Shown: in pieces, positions 51,313 through 59,318 of the stretch | Position numbering within the stretch: position 1 is the first letter of the stretch | How the letters are laid out: each line of letters opens with the position of its first letter | NCBI RefSeq assembly: GCF_907165215.1 | Contig: NZ_CAJRAY010000070.1 | Location: 20,746 to 81,879 of the forward strand | DNA: 61,134 bases | Direction: 5' to 3' | DNA from: Thermobacillus xylanilyticus | GTDB lineage: Bacteria; Bacillota; Bacilli; Paenibacillales; Paenibacillaceae | Made by a program: the position numbers and the translations under genes | Notes under the pieces: model-generated | What the model was told of the DNA's origin: nothing | The model's database searches: none | Seen by the model: only the letters and a program-made list of their open reading frames with translations

Positions 51313-52026
51313 GTGGTCAACCTGATCTGGCTCGGCATGATCGTGCTCAGTTTCATCGCCGCCGCCGCGACCGGCCGGATGGACGAACTGACCAAGGCGG
51401 CGTTCGACGGCGCGCAGACCGGCGTTACCGTATGCTTCGGGCTCATCAGCGTGCTCGTGTTCTGGATGGGCCTGATGCGGATCGCCGAGGACGCGGGATT
51501 GCTGGGGAAGCTGGCGGCCTTGCTCGGTCCGGCCGTCCGTCGCCTGTTCCCCGACGTGCCGAAGGATCACCCGGCGATCGGATACATCATGTCGAACATG
51601 AGCGCGAATCTGCTCGGGCTCGGCAACGCCGCGACGCCGATGGGCATCAAGGCGATGCAAGAGCTGCAGAAGCTGAATCCCGATCCGAAGACGGCCACGC
51701 CCGCCATGTGCACGCTGCTTGCGATCAATACGTCGAGCATTACGCTCGTGCCGACGACGCTCATCGCGATCCGGATGAACTTCGGCTCCGCGAATCCGGC
51801 GGAAATCGTCGGCACGACCATCGCCGCCACGGCGATCGCGACGGGCGCGGCGCTGCTGGCCGACCGCTGGTATCGCAGCCGCGCCTTGCGGCCGCCGCAC
51901 CGGTCGGATCCGCCGGCCGGGCTGCCCCGGACGACACGCGCGGGGAGATCCCGGCGTCCGGCGGAAGAACCGCTGCCGCCGGCAGCCGGCGGTTCTGGCC
52001 GTCCGCCGCATGCGGAAGGCGGGTGA
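51313..52026 (+). CDS. spmA: Spore maturation protein A
   Basis: A 237-residue membrane protein of the nucleoside-recognition (Gate) domain family, needed for spore core dehydration. Residues ~1-195 have five or six helices with the family phrase LGLGNAATPMGIKAMQELQ and NTSSITLVPTTLIAIRMNFGS. The last ~40 residues (RSRALRPPHRSDPPAGL and on) are a Pro/Arg-rich tail not seen in the B. subtilis protein (196 residues), so this is an extension. GTG 51313 begins four bases after dacB. Confidence 0.92.
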   Translation: MVNLIWLGMIVLSFIAAAATGRMDELTKAAFDGAQTGVTVCFGLISVLVFWMGLMRIAEDAGLLGKLAALLGPAVRRLFPDVPKDHPAIGYIMSNMSANLLGLGNAATPMGIKAMQELQKLNPDPKTATPAMCTLLAINTSSITLVPTTLIAIRMNFGSANPAEIVGTTIAATAIATGAALLADRWYRSRALRPPHRSDPPAGLPRTTRAGRSRRPAEEPLPPAAGGSGRPPHAEGG

Positions 52027-52032
52027 GCGCCG

Positions 52033-52566
52033 GTGTACGCGCTCGTCACGACGCTCTCCGCCTGGATGATCCCCGCCATGATCGCCTTCATTCCGCTGTA
52101 CGCGGCTTACCGCAAGGTGCCGGTGTACGAAACGTTCGTCGAAGGCGCGAAGGACGGCTTCGGGACGGCCGTCGGCCTCATTCCGCATCTGGTCGGCATG
52201 ATCACGGCCATCAGCATGTTCCGCGCTTCGGGTGCGATGGATCTGATGCTCGCGGCGGTAAAGCCGCTGTTCGAGCGGCTGGGCGTGCCGAGCGAAGTCG
52301 TGCCGCTCGGCCTGCTTCGGCCGATCACCGGCGCGGGATCGCTGGCGTATACGACTGATCTCATCAAGACGTACGGGCCGGATTCGATGATCGGCCGCAT
52401 CGCGTCGACCATCCAGGGCAGCACGGACACGACGCTCTATGTGCTCACCGTCTATTTCGGCGCGGTCGGCATCCGCCGTACGCGCTACGCGCTCAAGGTC
52501 GGGCTGTTCTCGGATCTGGTCGGATTCGTCGCCGCCATCGCCGTCTGCATGATCGTTTTCGGATGA
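52033..52566 (+). CDS. spmB: Spore maturation protein B
   Basis: A 177-residue Gate-domain membrane protein that works with SpmA. It shows about four helices, with ILIPLY-like AFIPLYAAYRKVPVYETFVEGAKDG, the conserved LGLLRPITGAGSLAYTTDL and IQGSTDTTLYVLTVYFGAVG. The length equals that of B. subtilis. GTG 52033 is six bases after spmA. Confidence 0.93.
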   Translation: MYALVTTLSAWMIPAMIAFIPLYAAYRKVPVYETFVEGAKDGFGTAVGLIPHLVGMITAISMFRASGAMDLMLAAVKPLFERLGVPSEVVPLGLLRPITGAGSLAYTTDLIKTYGPDSMIGRIASTIQGSTDTTLYVLTVYFGAVGIRRTRYALKVGLFSDLVGFVAAIAVCMIVFG

Positions 52567-52582
52567 AACATTCGGTGACAAG

Positions 52583-52618
52583 CGGGAACTTTCGGCTAAG
52601 CGCCGGAGTTCCCGTTTT
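52583..52618 (+). terminator. Terminator after spmB
   Basis: CGGGAACT pairs with AGTTCCCG across a 16-base loop, followed by TTTT. Confidence 0.78.
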
Positions 52619-52640
52619 CGTATGCCAATGGGCGGTCCGC

Positions 52641-52669
52641 TTGTGATTTTGCCCGCGGACGGGTATGAT
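52641..52669 (+). promoter_or_regulatory. Sigma-A promoter of rluB
   Basis: TTGTGA (52641) and TATGAT (52664) with 17-base spacing, 21 bases before the start. Confidence 0.6.
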
Positions 52670-52690
52670 GTTGACGAGAGGTGACAACGA

Positions 52691-53431
52691 TTGGAACGAC
52701 TGCAGAAGATCATGGCCCGCGCAGGGATTGCATCGCGGCGGAAATGCGAAGAACTGATCCTGTCCGGCCAGGTGGAAGTGAACGGCGAGGTCGTCCGCAC
52801 GCTCGGGGCGAAAGCTGATCCGGCCGTCGACGAGATCAAGGTCGCCGGACGCCCCATCCGCCCGGAAAAAAAGCTGTACTTCGCGTTCAACAAGCCGAAG
52901 GGCGTCATCACGAGCGCCCGCGATCCGGAAGGGCGCAGGGTGATGGCTGATTATTTCCGCGACGTCAAGGAACGGGTGTACCCGGTCGGACGTCTCGATT
53001 ACGATACGGAAGGTCTGCTCATCGTCACGAACGACGGCGATTTCGCCAACAAGCTGACGCATCCTTCCGGCCATATCCCGCGGACGTACCATGCCGTCGT
53101 GAAGGGGATCCCGCACGGCACGCTCCTTGAGAAGCTGGCGGCAGGCATCAATCTGGACGACGGCATGACGGCTCCCGCGGAAGTCGAGTACCGGGACGTG
53201 GATATGGACAAGAACGAGGCGACCATCGAGATTACGCTGTACGAAGGACGCAACCGGCAGGTGCGGCGGATGTTCGAAGCGATCGGCCATCCGGTGAAGC
53301 GGCTGAGGCGCGTGCGCTTCGGCAGTCTTACCCTGCAGGGCATTCCCCGCGGCAAGTACCGCGAACTCAAGCCCGAAGAGGTGAAGGCGCTGCTAATGGA
53401 AGCCGAAAGGTCACATAAAGTTCATAAATAA
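52691..53431 (+). CDS. rluB: 23S rRNA pseudouridine synthase RluB
   Basis: A 246-residue RsuA-family pseudouridine synthase that modifies U2605 of 23S rRNA (E. coli numbering). The S4 domain (residues ~2-60) has LQKIMARAGIASRRKCEELI. The catalytic domain has FNKPKGVITSARDPEGRR and the active aspartate in YPVGRLDYDTEGLL; the C-terminal LYEGRNRQVRRMFEAIGHPV is typical. TTG 52691 is preceded by GAGAGGTGA. It lies between spmB and resA, as in B. subtilis (YpuL). Confidence 0.93.
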   Translation: MERLQKIMARAGIASRRKCEELILSGQVEVNGEVVRTLGAKADPAVDEIKVAGRPIRPEKKLYFAFNKPKGVITSARDPEGRRVMADYFRDVKERVYPVGRLDYDTEGLLIVTNDGDFANKLTHPSGHIPRTYHAVVKGIPHGTLLEKLAAGINLDDGMTAPAEVEYRDVDMDKNEATIEITLYEGRNRQVRRMFEAIGHPVKRLRRVRFGSLTLQGIPRGKYRELKPEEVKALLMEAERSHKVHK

Positions 53432-53468
53432 CGATTCAGCCCCGGAGCCCCAAGGCGCCGGGATTCGT

Positions 53469-53474
53469 TATAAT
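53469..53474 (+). promoter_or_regulatory. -10 element before resA
   Basis: A perfect TATAAT 41 bases before resA with a poor -35. A CCCGG/CCGGG hairpin (53441-53463) lies just upstream and may be a weak rluB terminator. Confidence 0.4.
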
Positions 53475-53515
53475 GATGGAGAATAACGGTTAACTCACGG
53501 AAAGGTGGACAGCGG

Positions 53516-54049
53516 ATGAAAGGCCGGGAGCGCAAGATTATCCAATACGTCATCCTGATCGGCATTCTGCTGCTCGGCGGTTACGCGGTCGGCAAGACGC
53601 TGTTCGTGTCGGACGATGACAAGCCCAAGATCGGCGGACGTCCGCCGTCGTTCGAGAATGTGGCCGATATCGAAGGCAATCTGCACAGCCTTGACGATTA
53701 CAAGGGGAAACCCGTGGTCATTAATTTCTGGGGCAGCTTCTGCCCGCCGTGCGTGGCGGAGATGCCGGCGATCGACAGGCAATATTTGAAATACCGGGAT
53801 CAAGGGCTCGTCGTGCTTGCGATCAATCTGAGCGAGGACGACATCACCGTGCGGGATTTTCTGAAACGGTTCGATCTGCACTATACGATCCTGCGCGACA
53901 AGAATCGGATGATCGAGAAGAAATATGCGCTGCGTTCCTATCCGACAACGTTCTTCATCAGCCGCGACGGACGAATTCAGGACATCAAAGTCGGCGGAAT
54001 GACCGAAGAGGACATTGAACAGCGCATTCTGAAACTGATGGAGGCGTGA
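53516..54049 (+). CDS. resA: Thiol-disulfide oxidoreductase ResA
   Basis: A 177-residue membrane-tethered thioredoxin for reduction of apocytochrome c haem-binding cysteines. N-terminal helix residues ~10-30 (YVILIGILLLGGYAVGKTLF) is the anchor. The active site is Cys76-Pro-Pro-Cys79 in SFCPPC; B. subtilis has CEPC, so the acidic second residue that tunes ResA redox behaviour is a proline here. Later YPTTFFISRDG keeps the cis-proline. resB follows at once. Confidence 0.94.
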   Translation: MKGRERKIIQYVILIGILLLGGYAVGKTLFVSDDDKPKIGGRPPSFENVADIEGNLHSLDDYKGKPVVINFWGSFCPPCVAEMPAIDRQYLKYRDQGLVVLAINLSEDDITVRDFLKRFDLHYTILRDKNRMIEKKYALRSYPTTFFISRDGRIQDIKVGGMTEEDIEQRILKLMEA

Positions 54050-54072
54050 CATCCGGAAAGGAGCAGGCAGCA

Positions 54073-55734
54073 TTGGCGGCATTGTTTGAAAACACGAAAT
54101 GCGAATGCGGGCACCAGAATCCGCCGGATACGACGCTGTGCGAATCTTGCGGGAAGCCGCTCGGCGAGGAGGCCTTGTCGAACCGCCCGCTCGAGATGCG
54201 GTATGACGGCGTGGCGCGCCGGTCGCAGAAGGCGAATCCGAACCTGATCGACCGCATCTGGAATTTCTTCTCCTCGGTCAAGGTGGCCGTCGTCCTGATC
54301 GTCATCACGCTGATCGGGGCGATGCTCGGCACGATCTATCCGCAGGAGAACACGTTCATCAATTTCGATCCCGCATATTACGAAGAGAACTACGGGCTGG
54401 CCGGCAAAATCTACTATGCGCTCGGCTTGTCCCATACGTACGAGTCGTGGTGGTTCATCACGCTGCTCGTCATGATCGGCGCTTCGCTCGTCATCTGCAG
54501 CCTGGACCGGGTGCTGCCGCTGTACCGGGCGCTGAACAAGCAGCAGATCCGGAAGCATCTCCAGTTCCTGACGCGCCAGCGGGTGACCTATGCCGCGGAT
54601 CTGGAAGGCGGCGACGAGGAATGGACGCGGAAGCTGGCGGAGCAGCTCAGGAAGAAGCGGTTCCGCGTCGCGGCGGAACAGACGGCGCTGCTCGCCGAGA
54701 AGAACCGGTTCAGCCGGTGGGGGCCGTACATCAACCATATCGGGCTGATTATTTTCCTGCTGGCCGTCCTCGCCCGCGCCATCCCCGGCTGGCAGCTGGA
54801 TGAATATGTGGCCGTGCGGGAAGGCGAGGCCGTGCCGATTCCCGAAACGAACTATTATGTGAAAAACATCGATTTCGAGGTTGAGTACTACTCGGATGAC
54901 GAAATGCCGGACCGGCTGAAGGGGACGATGCGCCCGAAGCGGTTCGAGACGAAGGCCGAGCTGTACGTATGCGAAGCGAACTGCGGCAGCACGGCGCTGG
55001 AACCCGTCCTGCGCAAGGTGAAAACGCACGACATTCTCGTCAACGACCCGCTCGAATACAAGGGGCTCAAGCTGTACCAGTTCGACTACGACACGACGCC
55101 GAGGCTCAAGGCGGTCCGTCCGGTGCTGATGGATCTGAAGAGCGGCGAATCGTACGGACCTTTCGAGCTGTCGATCCTCGAGCCGGAATCGGAGTATGAA
55201 CTCGGCCCGTACCGGCTGAAGCTGATTACACGGTTCCTCGATTTCACGGTGAACGCAAGCGGCGAGCCGGCGAACCTGTCGTCCCAGCCGAACGCGCCGG
55301 CGTTCCTGTTCCTGATCCAGGGGCCGGATCTTCCGGCGGAAGGGGAGACGTTCTTCTACTTCCCGATCCAGACCGACCGCGAGCGGTTCGGCCAGGACCT
55401 GATCAACGGCGAAATGGCCGAACGGTTCGACATCCGCGTGACGGACATGGCGAACGTGGAATTCGCCGGCGACGTCAGCTATCTCAATGTCCGCGTCGAC
55501 CGGGCGCTGCCGTTCGTCTTCGTCGGCGCCTTCATCTCGCTGATCGGGCTGGTCATGGGATTCTACTGGCAGCATCGCCGGGTATGGCTGCGCATCGACG
55601 ACGGCCGGCTGACGCTCGGCGCGCATACGAACAAAAACTGGTACGGTCTGAGGGCGGAAGTCGCCGCCGCCTTGCGCAGGGCGGGCCTCGACGTCGACCC
55701 GAAGTCGCTGGATAACGGAGGTAAAAAAGAGTGA
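54073..55734 (+). CDS. resB: Cytochrome c biogenesis protein ResB
   Basis: Forms with ResC the system II haem exporter and ligase. About 553 residues: a zinc-ribbon start (CECGHQN...LCESC), then helices (~75-95, VAVVLIVITLIGAMLGTIYP; ~125-145; ~225-245, NHIGLIIFLLAVLARAI) and a large outside domain, with a last helix near 485-505 (VFVGAFISLIGLVMGFYWQ). TTG 54073 is nine bases from AAAGGAG; a GTG at 54046 overlaps resA and lacks a site. Its stop overlaps resC by four bases. Confidence 0.94.
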   Translation: MAALFENTKCECGHQNPPDTTLCESCGKPLGEEALSNRPLEMRYDGVARRSQKANPNLIDRIWNFFSSVKVAVVLIVITLIGAMLGTIYPQENTFINFDPAYYEENYGLAGKIYYALGLSHTYESWWFITLLVMIGASLVICSLDRVLPLYRALNKQQIRKHLQFLTRQRVTYAADLEGGDEEWTRKLAEQLRKKRFRVAAEQTALLAEKNRFSRWGPYINHIGLIIFLLAVLARAIPGWQLDEYVAVREGEAVPIPETNYYVKNIDFEVEYYSDDEMPDRLKGTMRPKRFETKAELYVCEANCGSTALEPVLRKVKTHDILVNDPLEYKGLKLYQFDYDTTPRLKAVRPVLMDLKSGESYGPFELSILEPESEYELGPYRLKLITRFLDFTVNASGEPANLSSQPNAPAFLFLIQGPDLPAEGETFFYFPIQTDRERFGQDLINGEMAERFDIRVTDMANVEFAGDVSYLNVRVDRALPFVFVGAFISLIGLVMGFYWQHRRVWLRIDDGRLTLGAHTNKNWYGLRAEVAAALRRAGLDVDPKSLDNGGKKE

Positions 55735-56990
55735 ACTGGCTATCCATCAGCAGCGGAGCGTTCATCACCGCGTTCGCGCTCTACTGCGTCGCGTTTCTGC
55801 TATATGTGATTGCTGTCATCGGGAGAAAATGGAAGAATCGCGAGCCGGAAGGCCATCTGCGCAAGTGGGGACGAATCGCGTTCGTCTTCTCTTCGCTCGG
55901 CCTCGCGGCCCATCTGGTGTTCTTCTTCACCCGCTGGGCGGGGGCGGGCCATATTCCGACGAGCAACATGTACGAGTTCCTGACTTTGCTCGGCATGGCG
56001 ATCATGATCGCGTTCACCATCCTGTTCGCGATTTACCGTTCCCCGCTGCTCGGCATGTTCGCGCTGCCGCTGACGGTTCTGATCATCGCGTATGCTGCGG
56101 TCTTCCCGCAGGAGGTGCAGCCGCTCGTGCCGTCGCTCCAGTCCAACTGGCTGAGGCTGCACGTGACGGGCGCTGCGCTCGGCGAGGCGTTTTTCGCCGT
56201 CGGCTTTGCCGCCGGCCTCATGTATTTGCTGCGCGTAACCGATTATAACGACAAGAGCGCTTCCGCACGCAGATCGCAGCGTTGGCTGGAGTTCTCGCTG
56301 TATGTGCTGATCGTCGTCGCCGGCTTCATCATCACGGTCTTCGCGTTCCGCGGGTCCGGCTACGAAGCGTCGTTCGTGCAGGAGAATCTGTCGATCGACG
56401 CGCGCGGCAACGAACAGCTGACGACGCAGACCGTCGAATATCAGCTGCCGCCGATTGTAAAGCCGCACGACAGCGAGCCCGTATCGATCCAGCCGTTCCT
56501 GGGGCTCGACAGGCCGCTGTTCGAAGCGCCGGGCTGGATGAACGGCGTGAACGCGGGTCGGAAGCTGAACACGGTGATCTGGTCTGTCATCAGCGGCACG
56601 ATCCTGTACGGCTTGCTCCGTCTTCTGGCGCGCAAGCCGCTCGGCGCCGCCATCCATCCGCTGCTGGACGGCATCGATCCGGACGATCTGGACGAGATCA
56701 GCTATCGGGCGATCGCGATCGGCTTCCCGATCTTCACCCTGGGCGGCCTCATCTTCGCCATGATCTGGGCGGAGCAGGCGTGGGGACGGTTCTGGGGCTG
56801 GGATCCGAAGGAAGTCTGGGCGCTCATCACGTGGCTGTTTTACAGCGCGTATCTTCACTTGCGTCTGTCGCGCGGATGGCATGGCCTCAAGTCGTCATGG
56901 CTGTCGGTCATCGGTTTTCTCATCGTGATGTTCACCCTGATCGGCGTCAATCTGATCATCGCCGGCCTTCATTCGTACGCCGGCGTCTGA
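55731..56990 (+). CDS. resC: Cytochrome c assembly protein ResC (CcsA)
   Basis: A 419-residue CcsA/CcmC-type membrane protein with the tryptophan-rich haem-handling motif WGWDPKEVWALITW near residue 355. Helices are spread through residues ~8-30, 58-75, 88-105, 112-130, 150-170, 195-215, and 330-415. The histidines HLVFFF and LHVTGAALGEAFF are those used in haem binding. It is coupled to resB by ATGA overlap. Confidence 0.94.
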   Translation: MNWLSISSGAFITAFALYCVAFLLYVIAVIGRKWKNREPEGHLRKWGRIAFVFSSLGLAAHLVFFFTRWAGAGHIPTSNMYEFLTLLGMAIMIAFTILFAIYRSPLLGMFALPLTVLIIAYAAVFPQEVQPLVPSLQSNWLRLHVTGAALGEAFFAVGFAAGLMYLLRVTDYNDKSASARRSQRWLEFSLYVLIVVAGFIITVFAFRGSGYEASFVQENLSIDARGNEQLTTQTVEYQLPPIVKPHDSEPVSIQPFLGLDRPLFEAPGWMNGVNAGRKLNTVIWSVISGTILYGLLRLLARKPLGAAIHPLLDGIDPDDLDEISYRAIAIGFPIFTLGGLIFAMIWAEQAWGRFWGWDPKEVWALITWLFYSAYLHLRLSRGWHGLKSSWLSVIGFLIVMFTLIGVNLIIAGLHSYAGV

Positions 56991-57023
56991 TTCTACCTGC
57001 GATGTTGAAGGAGTGTGGGAACG

Positions 57024-57740
57024 GTGTCGGAACAGACGGAACGGATTCTGGTCGTGGATGACGAGGAGCGCATCCGGCGGCTCCTGCGCATGTATCTCGA
57101 GAAGGAGAATTATCAGATCGACGAAGCGGAGGACGGGGGGCAGGCGCTCCGGATGGCCCTCGAGCGGGACTACGATCTCATCATTCTCGATCTGATGCTT
57201 CCCGGCATGGACGGCATCGAAGTCTGCTCGAAGCTGCGGCAGTCGAAGGCGACGCCGGTGCTCATGCTGACCGCCAAGGGCGAAGAGATGAACCGGGTGC
57301 AGGGATTCGAATCCGGTGCGGACGACTACGTCGTGAAGCCGTTCAGCCCGCGCGAAGTCATCTACCGCGTGAAGGCGATCCTTCGCCGCTCTTCGGCGAC
57401 CGCCTACCTGACGCGGGAGACGCACGCAAGCAACAACATCGTGTTCCCGCACCTGATGATTGAACATGACGCGCATCGCGTCACGGCGAACGGGCAGGAA
57501 GTGCAGTTGACGCCGAAGGAATACGAGCTGCTCCACTACCTGGCCCTGTCGCCGGACAAAGTGTTCACCCGGGAAGATCTGCTGAAAGATGTATGGAACT
57601 ACGAGTTTTTCGGCGATCTGCGAACGGTGGACACCCACGTGAAGCGGCTGCGCGAGAAGCTGAACCGGGTGTCGCCGGAGGCGGCGGCGATGATCACAAC
57701 GGTTTGGGGCGTCGGATACAAACTCGAGGTGCCGAAGTGA
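57024..57740 (+). CDS. resD: Response regulator ResD
   Basis: An OmpR-family regulator for aerobic and anaerobic respiration genes. The receiver has VVDDEERIRR (acidic pair near 11-13), phospho-Asp56 in LIILDLMLPG, the threonine in MLTAKGEE and lysine in VVKPFSP. The C-terminal winged helix has LTPKEYELLHYLA and RTVDTHVKRLREKL. GTG 57024 is ten bases from AAGGAG; GTG 57015 is too close. 238 residues matches B. subtilis (240). Confidence 0.94.
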   Translation: MSEQTERILVVDDEERIRRLLRMYLEKENYQIDEAEDGGQALRMALERDYDLIILDLMLPGMDGIEVCSKLRQSKATPVLMLTAKGEEMNRVQGFESGADDYVVKPFSPREVIYRVKAILRRSSATAYLTRETHASNNIVFPHLMIEHDAHRVTANGQEVQLTPKEYELLHYLALSPDKVFTREDLLKDVWNYEFFGDLRTVDTHVKRLREKLNRVSPEAAAMITTVWGVGYKLEVPK

Positions 57741-57741
57741 T

Positions 57742-59181
57742 ATGATTCTGCGCTTCGTGCGGAGCGTCGTCTTCAAGCTGTGGGCGACGATCATCGGACT
57801 GGTCGCGGTCGTCCTCGTCATTCTCGGCATGTTCCTGCTGCAATACATCGATCTGGCGTTTTCGAACAACGCCTATAACATTAAACTGCTGTTTGTGATC
57901 ACGGGCGTCATCGGCTTTCTGCTGACGACGTTCTTCGCTTTTTTCCTGTCGTTCAAGATCACCCAGCCGCTGCTGGAGATGAAGCGGGCGGCGGATCTGA
58001 TCGCGCAGGGCGATTACCGGATGCGCCTGCCGATCCGCTCCACTGACGAGATCGGGGAACTGGCGGGCACGTTCAACCACATGGCCGCCGAGGTCGACAA
58101 GCTGATCCGCGATCTGCAGCACGAGAAGGATCATCTCTCCGGCATTCTGCGCAGCATGACGGACGCCGTCATCACCTTCGACGCCCGGGGGCAGACGATC
58201 CAGTCCAATCCGCAGGGAGAGGACTTGCTTAAGCGGTGGGCGGGCATCGCGTGGGAAGGCGAGCCGGATGCGGACGAGCGGCACGGCGGCGTGCCGGGGC
58301 CGCTGCGCGAGCTGTACGATGCCGTGCTGCGGGAAGGACGCGACCTGAGCGGGAAAGTCCACGTCCACAACGAGGTCTGGTCGGTCGTCATGGCGCCGCT
58401 CAATTCGGAGCAGGGCGTTCGCGGGGCCGTCGCCGTGCTGCGCGATGTGACGGAGGAGTTCCGGCTGGAGAAGCTGCGGACGGACTTCATTGCGAACGTA
58501 TCACACGAGATCCGCACGCCGCTGTCGATGCTGCAGGGCTACAGCGAGGCGCTGCTGGACGACATCGCGGCGTCGCCCGAAGAACGTCGCGACATCGCCC
58601 GCATCATTCATGACGAGTCGGTGCGGATGGGCCGGCTGGTGAACGACCTGCTCGACTTGGCGAGGATGGAGAACGGCCATTTCGAGATCAAGCAGCAGGT
58701 GGTGAACATCAGCGACCTCATCCGGCGCGTGCACCGCAAATTCCTCGTCTACGCCAAGGAACGGGACATCCGGCTGAGCAGCGCGCTCCCTGATCATCCG
58801 CTGATTCTGAATGCCGCCGACGAAGACCGGCTGGAACAGGTGCTCACGAACCTGCTTGACAACGCGATGCGCCACACGCCGGCCGGCGCGGCGATCGAGC
58901 TTGCGGCGGAACCGGAGGTCCTGGACGGACGCAGCCATGTCCGCGTCGTCGTGCGGGATGAAGGGCAGGGCATTCCGGCGGAAGATTTGCCGTACATTTT
59001 CGAGCGGTTCTATAAAGCCGACAAGGCGCGCAAGCGCGGAGCAAGTTCCGGCACGGGCCTCGGCCTCGCCATCGTGAAGAACATCGTCGAGGCGCACCGC
59101 GGCCGGATCAGCGTGGAGAGCGAAGTCGGGCGGGGCACGGCGTTCACGCTGCTGCTGCCTGTCGAACCGGCGCAGCCGTAA
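57742..59181 (+). CDS. resE: Sensor histidine kinase ResE, short form without extracytoplasmic domain
   Basis: A 479-residue kinase starting one base after resD. Two membrane helices (residues ~10-32 and ~49-71) are separated by only ~16 outside residues (YIDLAFSNNAYNIK); B. subtilis ResE (589 residues) has a domain of about 130 residues there. Then come HAMP (ITQPLLEMKRAADLI), a PAS-like domain (~125-235), the phospho-His255 in FIANVSHEIRTPLSML, and the ATPase with N-box LTNLLDNAMRHTP, VRDEGQGIPAEDL, RFYKADKAR and GTGLGLAIVK. So sensing probably depends on the cytosolic PAS domain. Confidence 0.92.
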   Translation: MILRFVRSVVFKLWATIIGLVAVVLVILGMFLLQYIDLAFSNNAYNIKLLFVITGVIGFLLTTFFAFFLSFKITQPLLEMKRAADLIAQGDYRMRLPIRSTDEIGELAGTFNHMAAEVDKLIRDLQHEKDHLSGILRSMTDAVITFDARGQTIQSNPQGEDLLKRWAGIAWEGEPDADERHGGVPGPLRELYDAVLREGRDLSGKVHVHNEVWSVVMAPLNSEQGVRGAVAVLRDVTEEFRLEKLRTDFIANVSHEIRTPLSMLQGYSEALLDDIAASPEERRDIARIIHDESVRMGRLVNDLLDLARMENGHFEIKQQVVNISDLIRRVHRKFLVYAKERDIRLSSALPDHPLILNAADEDRLEQVLTNLLDNAMRHTPAGAAIELAAEPEVLDGRSHVRVVVRDEGQGIPAEDLPYIFERFYKADKARKRGASSGTGLGLAIVKNIVEAHRGRISVESEVGRGTAFTLLLPVEPAQP

Positions 59182-59249
59182 CCGTCCGCGCCGTCGAATC
59201 GCTGCGGGTTTTCTTGTTGGTCGTGGAACAGACATTGCACGGCTGAACC

Positions 59250-59302
59250 GAAAATAAAGGGCTTGATCCGGATGCCGTCCTTGGAACGGCTGGATCAAGC
59301 CC
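59250..59302 (-). terminator. Terminator of serA (between convergent resE and serA)
   Basis: GGGCTTGATCC pairs perfectly with GGATCAAGCCC, with an inner GCCGT/ACGGC stem. On the minus strand TTTATTTT follows, so it mainly stops serA transcripts. It lies 16 bases after the serA stop. Confidence 0.85.
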
Positions 59303-59318
59303 TCGCTTACTTTATGGC

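Noticed and set aside
50146..52911. Minus-strand open frame of 921 codons opposite dacB-spmA-spmB
   Set aside because: Composition is shadow-like and crosses three well-defined plus-strand genes and their terminator.
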